Shown piece after piece: positions 8,942-18,640 of a stretch of DNA of 64,000 nt; the stretch's first letter is position 1, and each line of letters begins with the position of its first letter. The position numbers and the translations under genes were made by a program. Under the pieces are notes generated by a model. That model did no database searches, had not been told where the DNA came from, and saw only the letters and a list, made by a program, of their open reading frames with translations. Where the stretch lies: NCBI RefSeq assembly GCF_030413595.1, contig NZ_CP129238.1, positions 186,001 through 250,000 on the forward strand, in the 5' to 3' direction. The DNA comes from Planococcus liqunii. Lineage in GTDB: Bacteria; Bacillota; Bacilli; Bacillales_A; Planococcaceae.

Positions 8942-9598
8942 ATGGACGTTACCATTATAATTGACTCATTGCCGTCCTTGCTGAAAGCGACATTGATGAC
9001 GATTTTCTTAGCAGCAATATCCATCCTGATTGCATTGGTGATCGGATTTTTCACAGCTATTATCCGCATTCTGAAAGTAAAAGTATTGAATGAAGTAGCC
9101 AATACGTATGTTTCTCTCATGCGGGGAACGCCGCTTTTGGTTCAGATTTTTGTCATTTATTACGGCTTGCCGCAAATTGGAATTTCTTTGGACCCGATTT
9201 CTTCGGGGGTGGTGGCATTGAGCTTAAATGCCGGTGCATATCTTTCAGAGTCGTTCCGTGCTTCCATCCTGGCAGTTGATAACGGTCAAATGGAAGCCTC
9301 GATGTCAATGGGGATGACCTACCCCCAGGCGCTGAAGCGAATCATCTTGCCGCAAAGCTTGCGGATCGCCATTCCGACTTTATCCAATTCTTTTATTGTA
9401 CTGATCAAAGACACCTCACTCGTTTCGGTCATCACCGTTACCGAATTGCTGCAAATGTCGAGTTTGATCATCGCGAAAACGTTTGAACCGCTGACCATTT
9501 ATTTGGTGGCCGCTGCGATTTATTGGATTTTGATATCATTCTTCACCAAGCTGCTGGATAAGCTGGAAGTGCAGAGTTCCAAATACTTAGTCCGCTGA
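8942..9598 (+). CDS. Amino-acid ABC transporter permease
   Basis: HisM/GlnP-type permease, 218 residues from the ATG at 8942, which follows GGAGG by 4-5 bases; an earlier in-frame start at 8873 would overlap the dehydrogenase gene and lacks a ribosome site. It has about five helices, the MRGTPLLVQIF motif after helix 2 and the EAA loop (EASMSMGMTYPQALKRIILPQ). It forms a homodimer in this family, consistent with a single permease gene in the operon. Confidence 0.92.
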   Translation: MDVTIIIDSLPSLLKATLMTIFLAAISILIALVIGFFTAIIRILKVKVLNEVANTYVSLMRGTPLLVQIFVIYYGLPQIGISLDPISSGVVALSLNAGAYLSESFRASILAVDNGQMEASMSMGMTYPQALKRIILPQSLRIAIPTLSNSFIVLIKDTSLVSVITVTELLQMSSLIIAKTFEPLTIYLVAAAIYWILISFFTKLLDKLEVQSSKYLVR

Positions 9599-9615
9599 CA
9601 AGTTAGGAGAATACT

Positions 9616-10380
9616 ATGACAATGATTCAAATCGAACATCTAAAAAAGGCCTTTGGCGACAACGAAGTATTAAAAGGCATCGATTTGACAATCGATAAAA
9701 GCGAAGTTGTGGTCATCATGGGCCCCAGCGGTTCCGGAAAATCCACCTTGCTGCGTTGCTTGAATTTCTTGGAAGAGCCGACCGATGGCATCATTCAAAT
9801 TGGGGAATACCAAGTGCATGCTGGCGGTAAAATTGACCGCCAGCGTAAAAAAGTGATACGGGAGTTAAGGAAAAAAACCGGCTTTGTTTTTCAGTCGTTC
9901 AATTTATTTCCCCATAAAACCGCTATTGAAAATGTTATGGAAGGCCCTATTGCCATTCACGGGGCAAAACCGGAAGAAGCGAGAACGATCGCTGAAGCTT
10001 TGCTGGCCAAAGTAGGGTTAGGCGACCGCTGCGATCATTTTCCGGCACAACTGTCAGGCGGGCAACAGCAGCGCGTCGCGATTGCCAGGTCGCTTGCCTT
10101 GAATCCGCTCGTCATGCTTTTTGATGAGCCGACTTCAGCACTTGATCCGGAACTTGTACGCGAAGTGCTGCTCGTCATCAAAAGCCTGGCAGAAGAAGGC
10201 ATGACAATGGTCATCGTTACACACGAAATGAATTTTGCAAAAGAAGTGGCTGACCGTGTGGTTTTTATGGATGAAGGGGTGATTGTAGAGCAAGGGACGT
10301 CAAAAGAAATCTTCCTGAATCCAAAAGAAGAAAGAACAAAGCAGTTTCTTTATAAAGTCGAGGCAGTTGTCACGGAATAA
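9616..10380 (+). CDS. Amino-acid ABC transporter ATPase (GlnQ type)
   Basis: 254 residues; Walker A GPSGSGKS near residues 36-43, Q-loop [11 protein letters not shown], signature LSGGQQQR, Walker [15 protein letters not shown] and H-loop VTHEM. All catalytic elements are intact. Eighteen bases downstream of the permease with its own TAGGAG site. Last gene of the importer operon, followed by a terminator. Confidence 0.93.
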   Translation: MTMIQIEHLKKAFGDNEVLKGIDLTIDKSEVVVIMGPSGSGKSTLLRCLNFLEEPTDGIIQIGEYQVHAGGKIDRQRKKVIRELRKKTGFVFQSFNLFPHKTAIENVMEGPIAIHGAKPEEARTIAEALLAKVGLGDRCDHFPAQLSGGQQQRVAIARSLALNPLVMLFDEPTSALDPELVREVLLVIKSLAEEGMTMVIVTHEMNFAKEVADRVVFMDEGVIVEQGTSKEIFLNPKEERTKQFLYKVEAVVTE

Positions 10381-10398
10381 AAATAAATCACAGTTTTA

Positions 10399-10435
10399 AG
10401 AAACCGGTTGAATAATCATTAACCGGTTTCTTTTT
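10399..10435 (+). terminator. Terminator closing the amino-acid importer operon
   Basis: Stem AGAAACCGGTT / AACCGGTTTCT, 11-nt loop, T run to 10435. Confidence 0.9.
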
Positions 10436-10474
10436 GTGTACGATAAAAACAAGGACGGAAAAAGGAGGGATTGG

Positions 10475-11104
10475 ATGGAATCGGAAAAAATTAAAATTTA
10501 TACTGAAGATAACCGGTACCTTGGAATAGCGGCGCGCGAAGACATACATAAACAAGGGCACTGGCACAAAACGTTCCATTGCTGGATTGTCAGCCGGGAA
10601 GAAGGGGCTGACCGGATCCATCTGCAACTCCGCAGCAGCGGCAAAAAAGACTTCCCGGGGCTTTTGGACATTACAGCTGCGGGGCATCTCTTGTCGACAG
10701 AGACAGTGCGCGACGGGGTGCGGGAAGTACAAGAAGAGCTAGGGCTTGCAGTAGCCTTTGAAGACCTTGTACCGCTTGGCATTATCAAAGATCAAATCCG
10801 CCAGGAGAACTTTATCGACAATGAACTGTGCCATGTTTTTTTATATCGAATCAACAACCCTGACCTAAGGTTTGAGTTGCAAAAAGAAGAAGTGGCGGGG
10901 GTAGTGTCGGCTGATTTTCAGGATTTTTCAGAGTTATGTACGGGGAATAGGGCGCAGGCGGCTGTAGAAGGGTTTAAAATGGCAGATGACGGAACTGCAG
11001 AACCATTTGCTAAGACGATCAGTAAAACCGACTTGGTGCCGCATAGTCAAGATTACTTGGAACAAGTAGCAGTACGCATACAACAAGTGCTTGAGGAAGC
11101 GTGA
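10475..11104 (+). CDS. Nudix hydrolase
   Basis: 209 residues from the ATG at 10475, chosen because AAAGGAGG precedes it by 6 bases; the longer reading from 10436 would run into the preceding terminator. A complete Nudix box, G-x5-E-x7-REVQEELGL, lies at residues 70-92. The N-terminal region (HKTFHCWIV) resembles the isopentenyl-diphosphate isomerase-like Nudix group, which acts on nucleoside diphosphate-linked or related substrates. Followed after 36 bp by a small gene that may be co-transcribed. Substrate unknown. Confidence 0.88.
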   Translation: MESEKIKIYTEDNRYLGIAAREDIHKQGHWHKTFHCWIVSREEGADRIHLQLRSSGKKDFPGLLDITAAGHLLSTETVRDGVREVQEELGLAVAFEDLVPLGIIKDQIRQENFIDNELCHVFLYRINNPDLRFELQKEEVAGVVSADFQDFSELCTGNRAQAAVEGFKMADDGTAEPFAKTISKTDLVPHSQDYLEQVAVRIQQVLEEA

Positions 11105-11140
11105 ATTGTCCGGAAAAGGCCGAAATCAAGGAGGCTGAAC

Positions 11141-11377
11141 ATGAGCACTATTGATAAACGCAACCGGTTGGAAGAAGAACCCTTCACCTACAGAATCAGC
11201 AAGAATCTTACGGTATTTATCTCGTACAGAGGCAAAGAAATCAAAAGCGTTAAAGGGAAAGAAGCGGAAAAACTGATTAGCCGCCTGCAGCAAGCTGAAA
11301 CGCCCATAGACCTCCAGTTGGTGTTGGCGAAAGCGACCGGCCATTTCAAGCACGGCAATGAAAAAACAGGAAAGTAA
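11141..11377 (+). CDS. Small basic conserved-looking protein, unknown function
   Basis: 78 residues, highly charged and Lys-rich, without membrane segments or a motif I recognise. Supported by a strong AAGGAGG site 8 bases before the ATG and by placement between the Nudix gene and a terminator whose stem starts within a few bases of the stop. The predicted content is a short beta stretch (LTVFISYRGKEIKSV) followed by a helix. No function proposed. Confidence 0.7.
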   Translation: MSTIDKRNRLEEEPFTYRISKNLTVFISYRGKEIKSVKGKEAEKLISRLQQAETPIDLQLVLAKATGHFKHGNEKTGK

Positions 11378-11380
11378 ACG

Positions 11381-11415
11381 AAAAGACGCTGGAGCACAAT
11401 GCTCTCAGCGTCTTT
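11381..11415. terminator. Bidirectional terminator between convergent genes
   Basis: AAAAGACGCTG(G)AGC ... GCT(C)TCAGCGTCTTTT: A tract on one side and T tract on the other, so it can stop both the small plus-strand gene and the transporter on the minus strand. Confidence 0.88.
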
Positions 11416-11420
11416 TGCTG

Positions 11421-12608
11421 TTATTTGAACAATTGAGGAATGCCGTTCGACAAAGTATAAATGCCCATCCAAGCCATTGCGATGACGATGACAATACCGA
11501 AAATGGTCATCCAGAGCGGGTGTTTGTAGTCGCCGACAATTTTTGCTTTATGTGCAGCAACGAGCATAACGCCGAGTGCAATCGGCAGGATCAAGCCGTT
11601 CAAGGAACCGACCAGGACAAGAATCAGCACGGGCTGGCCGACTATGACAAAGACGGTTGTGGAAATAACGATAAAGGTAATGACCAGCCAGCGGTTGTTT
11701 CTGTCGAGAAACGCACTGAAGGTCCGGATAAAAGAAACCGAAGTATAAGCTGCTCCGACTACCGAAGTGATGGCAGCCGCCCACATGACAACACCGAAAA
11801 TCTTATAGCCGATATTTCCGGCAGCCAACTGGAAAACGGATGCCGGCGGGTTGGCTGGATCCAAAGAAAGCCCTTGCGATACAACCCCTAATACGGCCAG
11901 GAAGAGAATGATGCGCATGAGGGAGGCAATCCCGATGGCATAGATGGAACTGCGGGTGACTTGCGGCACCGCGGCTTTGCCGGTCAGCCCGGCATCGATG
12001 AGCCGGTGCCCGCCGGCAAACGTGATGTATCCGCCGACAGTGCCGCCGACCAGTGTGACGATGGCAAAGATATCGATTGTATCCGGAGCAAATGTTTTAA
12101 CGACGGCTTCGCCTACAGGAGGCTGTGCAGTGAACATGACGTAAAGGGTTAAACCGATCATGACAAAACCAAGAACCTGAGCAAAGCGGTCCATCGCTTT
12201 GCCGGCTTCTTTAATCACGAAGATGCCGACCGCTATTAAGCCGCTTACCAATGCCCCGACTTTAGGGTCAATCCCGAACAAGACATTGACTCCGAGTCCT
12301 GCTCCGGCAATATTGCCGATATTGAAAGCAAGGCCACCCATAACCACCAGAATGGCCAGCAAGTACCCAAGACCAGGAAGGACGTCATTGGCAATGTCCT
12401 GAGCCCGTTTTCCCGATACGGCAATAATGCGCCAAATATTTGTCTGGGCGCCAATGTCAATAATGATGGAAATGAGGATAACAAAACCGAATGATGCCAG
12501 CAATTGTTCGGTGAAAACAGTGGTTTGCGTCAGAAAGCCCGGTCCGATGGCGGAAGTTGCCATCAAGAAGGCAGCGCCAAGCAAAATGCTGCGGTTCGTA
12601 TTCTTCAT
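11421..12608 (-). CDS. Atypical Nramp-family transporter (YcsG-like)
   Basis: 395 residues with about eleven hydrophobic segments. The N-terminal GPGFL places it in the Nramp superfamily, but the metal-binding DPGN of helix 1 is missing (residues after GPGFL read TQTTVFTEQ) and the helix 6 MPH motif is replaced by a Gly-rich TFAGGHR. It is the last gene of the 5-oxoprolinase operon, like ycsG beside ycsF in Bacillus subtilis. A metal-ion role is therefore doubtful; transport of 5-oxoproline or a related compound is an inference from context. Start supported by GGGAGG before the ATG. Confidence 0.85.
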   Translation of the reverse strand: MKNTNRSILLGAAFLMATSAIGPGFLTQTTVFTEQLLASFGFVILISIIIDIGAQTNIWRIIAVSGKRAQDIANDVLPGLGYLLAILVVMGGLAFNIGNIAGAGLGVNVLFGIDPKVGALVSGLIAVGIFVIKEAGKAMDRFAQVLGFVMIGLTLYVMFTAQPPVGEAVVKTFAPDTIDIFAIVTLVGGTVGGYITFAGGHRLIDAGLTGKAAVPQVTRSSIYAIGIASLMRIILFLAVLGVVSQGLSLDPANPPASVFQLAAGNIGYKIFGVVMWAAAITSVVGAAYTSVSFIRTFSAFLDRNNRWLVITFIVISTTVFVIVGQPVLILVLVGSLNGLILPIALGVMLVAAHKAKIVGDYKHPLWMTIFGIVIVIAMAWMGIYTLSNGIPQLFK

Positions 12609-12632
12609 GTGTTTTCCCTCCCTTTCATTGTT

Positions 12633-13403
12633 TTACATAAATTCCTCCACTTTTGCGATCTCAATTTTCGCTTCTTTTAGTGATTTGGAAATGGCTGCTG
12701 CAAATTCCAATGCTGTTACGCCGTCGCCGTGTATGCAGATGGTTTCGGCTTTAATCGCAATGTCCTCGTTTTGTACGGTGTGCACTTTGTTTTCCTGCAC
12801 CATGCGGATGACTTGGCTGATTGCTGTATCTGGGTCGGTAATAAGGGCATTGGACTGCGTGCGCGGCGTCAATGTGCCGTCTTGCTGGTAGGTTCGGTCC
12901 GAAAAAACTTCATTGGCTGTGCGCAGCCCGATTTTCTCTCCGGCTTTCATCAATTCGCTGCCGGACAAGCCGAATAGGATCAGTTCAGGATTAACTTTAT
13001 ACACCGCTTCGGCAATTGCTTCAGACAAAGCGGCATCTTTTGCAGCCATGTTATAGAGGGCGCCATGTGCTTTGACATGCTGCAAGCGGCCGCCTTCGGC
13101 CTGTACAAAGCCGGACAAAGCCCCGATCTGATAGACTGTCAGGTCATAGGCTTCCTGAGGTGAAATCGCCATATTGCGGCGGCCGAAACCGACCAAATCC
13201 TGAAGGCCTGGGTGGGCGCCGATCCCTACATTTTTCTCAAGCGCCAAGGCCACCGTTTTCCGCATCGTTGCCGGGTCTCCGGCGTGAAAGCCGCAGGCAA
13301 TGTTAGCGGAAGTTACAAAATCAAGAATTTCTGCGTCGTTTCCTAATTGATAAGCTCCGAAACTTTCCCCCATATCACAATTCAAATCCACTTTAAACGT
13401 CAT
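12633..13403 (-). CDS. pxpA: 5-oxoprolinase subunit A
   Basis: LamB/YcsF family, 256 residues. With PxpB and PxpC it hydrolyses 5-oxo-L-proline to glutamate at the cost of ATP, clearing a by-product of glutamine/glutathione cyclisation. The N-terminus [14 protein letters not shown] and the motifs [12 protein letters not shown] and GAHPG are those of the family's metal/substrate pocket. It overlaps pxpC by four bases (ATGA) and is followed after 24 bp by the Nramp-like gene; all four are one operon. Confidence 0.95.
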   Translation of the reverse strand: MTFKVDLNCDMGESFGAYQLGNDAEILDFVTSANIACGFHAGDPATMRKTVALALEKNVGIGAHPGLQDLVGFGRRNMAISPQEAYDLTVYQIGALSGFVQAEGGRLQHVKAHGALYNMAAKDAALSEAIAEAVYKVNPELILFGLSGSELMKAGEKIGLRTANEVFSDRTYQQDGTLTPRTQSNALITDPDTAISQVIRMVQENKVHTVQNEDIAIKAETICIHGDGVTALEFAAAISKSLKEAKIEIAKVEEFM

Positions 13404-14380
13404 TTTCCTGCCTCCCTTTTTAAATTGATGCCAACTTTTAATTGGCGGATTTGCGTTTCTTGATCCAGATAAAGCTGTTGTGCTTCTGCTACAGAAATTT
13501 CTTTGAAGCGGATCCTTTCACCGGGCTTTAACTGGCTGACAAGCGGCAAATCGACAGCCGCCACTTGGCCAATCTTCGGGTAGCCGCCGGTAGTCTGGCG
13601 GTCTGCCAAAAGGATAATGGGATTTCCGTCAGAAGGCACTTGAATCGATCCGAAGGACACCGCTTCTGAAATCAGTTCTTTTGGTTCTTCGAGTGAGAGC
13701 CTTGTTCCTTCTAACCGGTAGCCCATGCGGTCGGAATGAGAAGAAACCGCAAAAGCCTCACTGAAAATATGGCTCTGGCTGTCACGGCTAAACAATTCAA
13801 ACTGGCGGCCTTTCATCATCCGGACAACCGGTTCACTGGAATAACGGGGAGCAGCAGTTTTCCATTCCACTCCATTGCCCGTGGCGTGAAGCAAAGAAGC
13901 GGCAAGCTGAGGCGAAATAAGGTTGACCGGGACGATGTCGCCCGCTTGCAGTGCCCGTCCGTGGAAACCACCGATTCCAGCGCGCAAGTAAGTGGATTTG
14001 CTGTTCATCAGGTCTGGAACGTCTATTCCTCCTGCAACTGCTAAATAGGCTCGGCATCCTGAACGGGGGGCGCCGAATTTCAGGACACTTCCTTCTTTGA
14101 CAAAGGCTGGCCGCCACATTTTTAGATCGGTTCCATCGATTTGGGGAGACAAGTCTCCACCACAAAGCGAAATGAACGCATCTTGCTGAAACTGGATGGT
14201 AGGTCCCGTCATCGTCATTTCAAGTGTGGCAGCATTTTCTCCGTTGCCGACCAGCAAATTTGCTATTCGGTGCGCAAAAGGGTCCATGGCGCCGCTTGCA
14301 ATGACGCCATATTTTTGAAAACCAAAGCGGCCCAGGTCCTGCACGGTGGTCTGGAGGCCGCTTTTAATAATTTTCAGCAT
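13400..14380 (-). CDS. pxpC: 5-oxoprolinase subunit C
   Basis: Biotin-dependent-carboxyltransferase-like (AHS2/KipA) subunit, 326 residues. The start is the ATG at 14380 preceded by GGAAGGAGG; the frame extends further up to 14506 but that would lie inside pxpB. The N-terminus [15 protein letters not shown] and the later [11 protein letters not shown] are characteristic. It overlaps the end of pxpB by 17 bases. Its Bacillus homologue KipA was first described as modulating KipI. Confidence 0.94.
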   Translation of the reverse strand: MLKIIKSGLQTTVQDLGRFGFQKYGVIASGAMDPFAHRIANLLVGNGENAATLEMTMTGPTIQFQQDAFISLCGGDLSPQIDGTDLKMWRPAFVKEGSVLKFGAPRSGCRAYLAVAGGIDVPDLMNSKSTYLRAGIGGFHGRALQAGDIVPVNLISPQLAASLLHATGNGVEWKTAAPRYSSEPVVRMMKGRQFELFSRDSQSHIFSEAFAVSSHSDRMGYRLEGTRLSLEEPKELISEAVSFGSIQVPSDGNPIILLADRQTTGGYPKIGQVAAVDLPLVSQLKPGERIRFKEISVAEAQQLYLDQETQIRQLKVGINLKREAGK

Positions 14381-15062
14381 GCTCTTCCTCCTTCCATGCG
14401 TCGTACTCTTTTTCCGATATTCGCCGAAAGACAATTTTGTCGCCAGCCCGCAGCAAGCTTGGAATTTCTTGTTCGGGGCGAAATAGCCGGATCGGTGTGC
14501 GGCCAATCAACTGCCAGCCGCCAGGTGTTTCAATGGGATAGACGCCTGTCTGTTTGCCGGCAATGCCAACGGTTCGTTCGGGAATACGCAGCCTCGGAGA
14601 CTCACGCCGCGGCGCTGCGATTTTCTCAGACATGCCGCTGATGAACGGAAAACCGGGAGCAAAACCGATCATGGAAACGGAATAAATGCCGGAAGTGTGG
14701 ATATCGATTACTTGTTCCGGTGTCAATCCATTGTGTTCGGCCACAAAGTCGAGGTCCGGACCAAACTCGCCGCCGTAGCAGACAGGGATTTCCACTGTAC
14801 GCGAAAGGGAAGATGCGGTTTCTTCGGCATGCGGCAGCAATGTTTCAAGATCGGATTTGACGGACTCATACAAAGCAGCCAGCGGATTGTAAAAAACCGC
14901 TACTGTTGTGAACGCCGGGATGAATTCGACCATCCAGGCCGGAGGTTGCGCTTCGAGCAAAGCCGCAATGGCCTGGACCCTTTTTTGTGTGTCTTCATTG
15001 ATTTCTGTTCCGGCTTCAATGACGATTGCCCCTTCGCCAAGAGGAGAAAATGTATAGGGCAT
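14364..15062 (-). CDS. pxpB: 5-oxoprolinase subunit B
   Basis: AHS1/KipI family, 232 residues, first gene of pxpBCA. The C-terminal cyclophilin-like domain has the motifs GFAPGFPF(I)SG, the R-x-PR-x-VGIAG-x-QTGVYP loop and GGWQLIGRTP. In Bacillus the homologue KipI inhibits the sporulation kinase KinA. Start ATG at 15062 with GAGGTGATC upstream. A TATACT-like -10 lies on the minus strand around 15105, but I could not place a convincing -35. Confidence 0.94.
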   Translation of the reverse strand: MPYTFSPLGEGAIVIEAGTEINEDTQKRVQAIAALLEAQPPAWMVEFIPAFTTVAVFYNPLAALYESVKSDLETLLPHAEETASSLSRTVEIPVCYGGEFGPDLDFVAEHNGLTPEQVIDIHTSGIYSVSMIGFAPGFPFISGMSEKIAAPRRESPRLRIPERTVGIAGKQTGVYPIETPGGWQLIGRTPIRLFRPEQEIPSLLRAGDKIVFRRISEKEYDAWKEEEHAENY

Positions 15063-15309
15063 GTGATCACCTCATCATCAGATTATTCTAACTACTCCGT
15101 TTAGTATAAGGTTTTATAGGAAGAGGTGAAAGGTTTACAGAGAAGGTGGAAGAAATTTTTTGAAAATAAACCAAAAATATTGGAGCGGAAGCGATTATTT
15201 TGCACAACGAAAGAGATGCTATTCGGTTTTCAATCCCGTAGTATAGAAACCATCAAAGAAGCTAAAGCGGAGATGCGAGAAAGGTCTGAAAAGCGGAAGG
15301 TGGAAGGCC

Positions 15310-16242
15310 ATGCTTGAAACGGAAGAGTTGAAAAAAGTATTCAAAGGAAAAGTCGCTGTGGAAGGGGCTGACCTGTACCTGGATAAGGGCGAGGCGGTCG
15401 GATTGCTTGGCCCGAATGGAGCTGGGAAATCCACAACGATATCCATGATTTCAACCTTATTGAAACCAACATCCGGAGATGTGCGGTTAAATGGAAAAAG
15501 TGTTATTCAAAATCCGAGTGAGATGAGGCGGGTTCTGGGCGTAGTGCCGCAGGAAATCGCTTTATATCCGGAATTGACAGCTTACGAAAACTTGAAGTTC
15601 TTTGGCAGAATTTACGGCCTTTCCGGAAAAGCGTTAGAAGCCGCCATTCAGCGATCCCTGGACTTGGTTGGACTGGCGGAGCGCCAGAAAGAGGTTGTCA
15701 AAACCTATTCCGGCGGCATGAAGCGGCGCATCAATATTGCTGCTGCTATGATGCACGAACCTGAAATCATTATCATGGATGAGCCGACGGTCGGAATCGA
15801 TCCGCAGTCGCGCAGCCACATTCTGGAGATGGTGCACCGCCTCAATCGGGAAAAAGGGCTGACGGTATTGTACACCAGCCACTACATGGAAGAAGTAGAA
15901 CGCCTCTGTGACCGAGTTTACATCATGGACCATGGGAAAATCATCGCCAGCGGCACAAAAGAGGAATTGAAAAATATTCTTTCCAATGAAGAAACGATTT
16001 GGATTGAATTGAACCGTCCGAATGAAGCCTTCTTTCAAGAACTGCAATCTTTTGAAGGGGTCAGGAAGGCATTTGAAACAGAGCAAGGCATCAAATTGAT
16101 TCTTCCAAAAGGAAGCCGTGTGCTGGGTGGGATTTTTCAAGCTTCGGAACGCCACCGGGTTCAAATCATAAACATCAACGTCCAGACGCCTAGTTTGGAA
16201 GATGTGTTCCTCCATCTGACCGGCCGGAAACTGAGAGATTGA
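15310..16242 (+). CDS. ABC-2 exporter ATPase (drug-resistance type)
   Basis: 310 residues. Walker A GPNGAGKS near residues 35-42, signature YSGGMKRR, Walker B IIMDEPTVGIDPQSR, H-loop TSHYMEE, and a C-terminal domain of DrrA type. The trio ATPase (310) - permease (421) - permease (367) has the same sizes and order as the Bacillus linearmycin-resistance system LnrLMN, so export of an amphipathic antibiotic is a reasonable guess. 12-bp and 2-bp gaps link the three genes into an operon. No regulator is encoded beside it. Confidence 0.9.
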   Translation: MLETEELKKVFKGKVAVEGADLYLDKGEAVGLLGPNGAGKSTTISMISTLLKPTSGDVRLNGKSVIQNPSEMRRVLGVVPQEIALYPELTAYENLKFFGRIYGLSGKALEAAIQRSLDLVGLAERQKEVVKTYSGGMKRRINIAAAMMHEPEIIIMDEPTVGIDPQSRSHILEMVHRLNREKGLTVLYTSHYMEEVERLCDRVYIMDHGKIIASGTKEELKNILSNEETIWIELNRPNEAFFQELQSFEGVRKAFETEQGIKLILPKGSRVLGGIFQASERHRVQIININVQTPSLEDVFLHLTGRKLRD

Positions 16243-16254
16243 GGAGGTGAGCCC

Positions 16255-17520
16255 ATGTATGCGTTTTTGAAGAAAGACATTCTGGTTTTAGTGCGCAACC
16301 GGACTGAACTGGCTGTACTTCTGGCAATGCCTTTTCTTTTGATTGCGATTTTAGGGTTTGCCTTGAGCGGATTGCTTAGCGGAAATTCAGAAGCATTATC
16401 GATGGAAGTCGCGATTGTCCAAGAAGATGATGAACAGCAGGGGCTCATCCGATTTTCCGAAGAGCTTGAAAAGTCGGGAATGCCTGCAGCCGAAAAGAGC
16501 CGGTTGATGGAAGCGGCTGAAGAAACGAGCCCTTCCGCTTTGCTGCAGGAGATTTTAAAAGGCGAAAGCCTCAGCAGTTTGGTGAAGGTTCATGAAATGG
16601 ATGCTGCAGCAGCGAAACGTGCGCTTGGAAAGGAAGAGATAGCGGCAACCCTCACCATACCGGAGGATTTCACTTTCCATGCGCTGCAAAAAATGTTGTT
16701 GGATGCGGGCAGCGGAAGCGAGCTTCAATTGGTGATTTCGGATCAGGCAGCGACTCAGGCGGAAGTTTTCCAAGGTGTTTTGGATGAAGTAGTCCGGTCA
16801 CTGAATTTTGAAAGCGCCATTTTCCGAACAGGTGTAGAAGCGGGAGCGGAAGAAACACAGCCGCAATTCGGTGGCGTCGAAAGCATTTCAGCAGCAGAAC
16901 CAATTTCTTCCTTTCAATATTATACGATTGGCATGGCGGTGATGTTTGCCTTATTTGTTAGCGGCATCATCTCATCCATGGCCTATATGGAGAAAAAGCA
17001 ATTTGTCTTCCAACGGATTTTGCTGTCGAACCATCATCCGTTCGTTTATTTAACTGGAAAGGCGATTTCTGCCGCGGTTATCGCATTATGTCAGTTTTTG
17101 ATTTTATTTTTCTTTTCTTCACTGATTTTCCAGGCATTCGATTTGACGGATTTGTCATTCTGGCCGGGCATGCTGTTGATTGCTGTCAGTTTGGCCGGTT
17201 GCGTCGGGGCATTGGCGGCTTTCTTAACTTCGTTAATGATGCGTTTTAATAACGACACCATAACAACAGTCTTTTCCGGCATCGTGGTCACGATGTTTGC
17301 TTTTCTTGGCGGAAGCTTTACCCCAACAGACAACTTGCCTGTTTTTATTCAGCAGCTTGGGAGCTGGACGCCGAATGGCGCTTCCTTACAAGCGTTTCTC
17401 ATCTGGGCACAGACCCAGGAAATCGGCCTGCTGTGGGAACCGCTTAGCCATGTTTTGCTGGTGGCCATTGCGCTGCTCATTTTAAGCCTGCTGATTTTTC
17501 CTGAAAAGGGGGAGGCTTAA
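16255..17520 (+). CDS. ABC-2 type exporter permease, first subunit
   Basis: 421 residues: one N-terminal helix (about 17-40), a long extracellular domain (about 45-220) rich in Ala/Glu, and five further helices in the C-terminal half with the ABC-2 motif. GAGGAGG precedes the ATG. The topology is that of YhgE/LnrM-type permeases. It ends two bases before the next permease gene. Confidence 0.88.
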   Translation: MYAFLKKDILVLVRNRTELAVLLAMPFLLIAILGFALSGLLSGNSEALSMEVAIVQEDDEQQGLIRFSEELEKSGMPAAEKSRLMEAAEETSPSALLQEILKGESLSSLVKVHEMDAAAAKRALGKEEIAATLTIPEDFTFHALQKMLLDAGSGSELQLVISDQAATQAEVFQGVLDEVVRSLNFESAIFRTGVEAGAEETQPQFGGVESISAAEPISSFQYYTIGMAVMFALFVSGIISSMAYMEKKQFVFQRILLSNHHPFVYLTGKAISAAVIALCQFLILFFFSSLIFQAFDLTDLSFWPGMLLIAVSLAGCVGALAAFLTSLMMRFNNDTITTVFSGIVVTMFAFLGGSFTPTDNLPVFIQQLGSWTPNGASLQAFLIWAQTQEIGLLWEPLSHVLLVAIALLILSLLIFPEKGEA

Positions 17521-17522
17521 CG

Positions 17523-18626
17523 ATGATCTCTGTGTTTTTACTGCAATGGCAAAGATTTCGCCGGGCCCCCGCAATGATTTTATCGTTTCTTGTCATGACT
17601 GTTGTCTTTGTGGCTTTACTCTCCGGCAACAACCCGGCGGAGCGCCCGCCGATCCTCACTTACGCAGATGATTCGCTTGGGGAAGCAGCAGCGGAAGAAT
17701 GGCTGGCTTCGCTGAATGAAACAGAAGAATTTGAGTTCCGGTTAATGGGGGAAAAACAAGTGCGCGAAGCGGTTTCAGCCGGTGATGCGCCGCTAGGGCT
17801 TTGCCTCATGGACGGGGATTACCGGATTTTGCTGGCAGCAGATGATGTGAGCCGCTTTGCTCTAGAGGCATTTTTGGACCGGAAGTACCAAGAGGAGATG
17901 CGGCTCGGGCAAGTGGAACAGCAAGTTCCTGGCAGCGATATCCGGACCCAAGCAGCGGACGTAATGAAAGAGCCGGCACTCCAAGTAGTCACGTCCACTT
18001 TGGGTGGCAAAGAAAAATTTCAATACGATAATCGATTGCAGATGCTTTTTGGGATGACGCTTTTCTTCTCGGTATACACCATCATGTTCAGCTTAGTGAA
18101 AATCGTTGAAGAAAAAAAGCAAGGCACCTGGAACCGATTGGTTTTGTCGCCGGTCGGGAAATGGGCGATTTACTTGGGCCATCTCGCATATAGCTTTGCC
18201 ATCGGCTATTTCCAGATCGTCTTGATTTTTGTATTATTCAAATACATCTTTCGTTTTGATATCGGCGACCGGTTCGGGGCGGTTTTATTGATTGCTGCAT
18301 GCTACACTTTTGCAATTGTAGCACTGGGGCTGCTCGTTATCAGCTTGCTCAGCCGTCCATCCCAGTTGAAAGCGGTTATCCCGGTTATGGCAACCGGCAT
18401 GGCGATGATCGGCGGCGCTTTTTGGCCGATTGAACTGGTCAACAACGGGATGCTGCTGGCCATTTCTAAGGTCTTGCCCATCACTTATGGCCTTGATGCG
18501 TTAAAAGGCGTCGCGATATACAACCGCAGCTGGCCAGAACTCAGTGAACCGATTTCATTTCTGCTGCTGTTTGGCGTGGTGTGCATAGGAATTGGCATCA
18601 GTTTGATGGAACGCCGTACTTATTAA
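17523..18626 (+). CDS. ABC-2 type exporter permease, second subunit
   Basis: 367 residues with the same plan as the preceding gene: one N-terminal helix, an extracellular domain of about 130 residues and five C-terminal helices. GGGGGAGG lies in the end of the upstream gene, so translation is coupled. It probably forms a heterodimer with the first permease. The operon ends at the hairpin at 18641. Confidence 0.87.
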   Translation: MISVFLLQWQRFRRAPAMILSFLVMTVVFVALLSGNNPAERPPILTYADDSLGEAAAEEWLASLNETEEFEFRLMGEKQVREAVSAGDAPLGLCLMDGDYRILLAADDVSRFALEAFLDRKYQEEMRLGQVEQQVPGSDIRTQAADVMKEPALQVVTSTLGGKEKFQYDNRLQMLFGMTLFFSVYTIMFSLVKIVEEKKQGTWNRLVLSPVGKWAIYLGHLAYSFAIGYFQIVLIFVLFKYIFRFDIGDRFGAVLLIAACYTFAIVALGLLVISLLSRPSQLKAVIPVMATGMAMIGGAFWPIELVNNGMLLAISKVLPITYGLDALKGVAIYNRSWPELSEPISFLLLFGVVCIGIGISLMERRTY

Positions 18627-18640
18627 ACAGAAATCATTGA

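Noticed and set aside
11961-12152. Plus-strand open frames opposite the Nramp-like gene
   Set aside because: Shadow frames rich in Cys/Arg/Asp typical of reading a membrane-protein gene backward.
15126-15317. 63-codon open frame with GTG start before the ABC ATPase gene
   Set aside because: Basic, low-complexity sequence, overlaps the ATPase start, and reads more like leader DNA than protein; no motif or good ribosome site.
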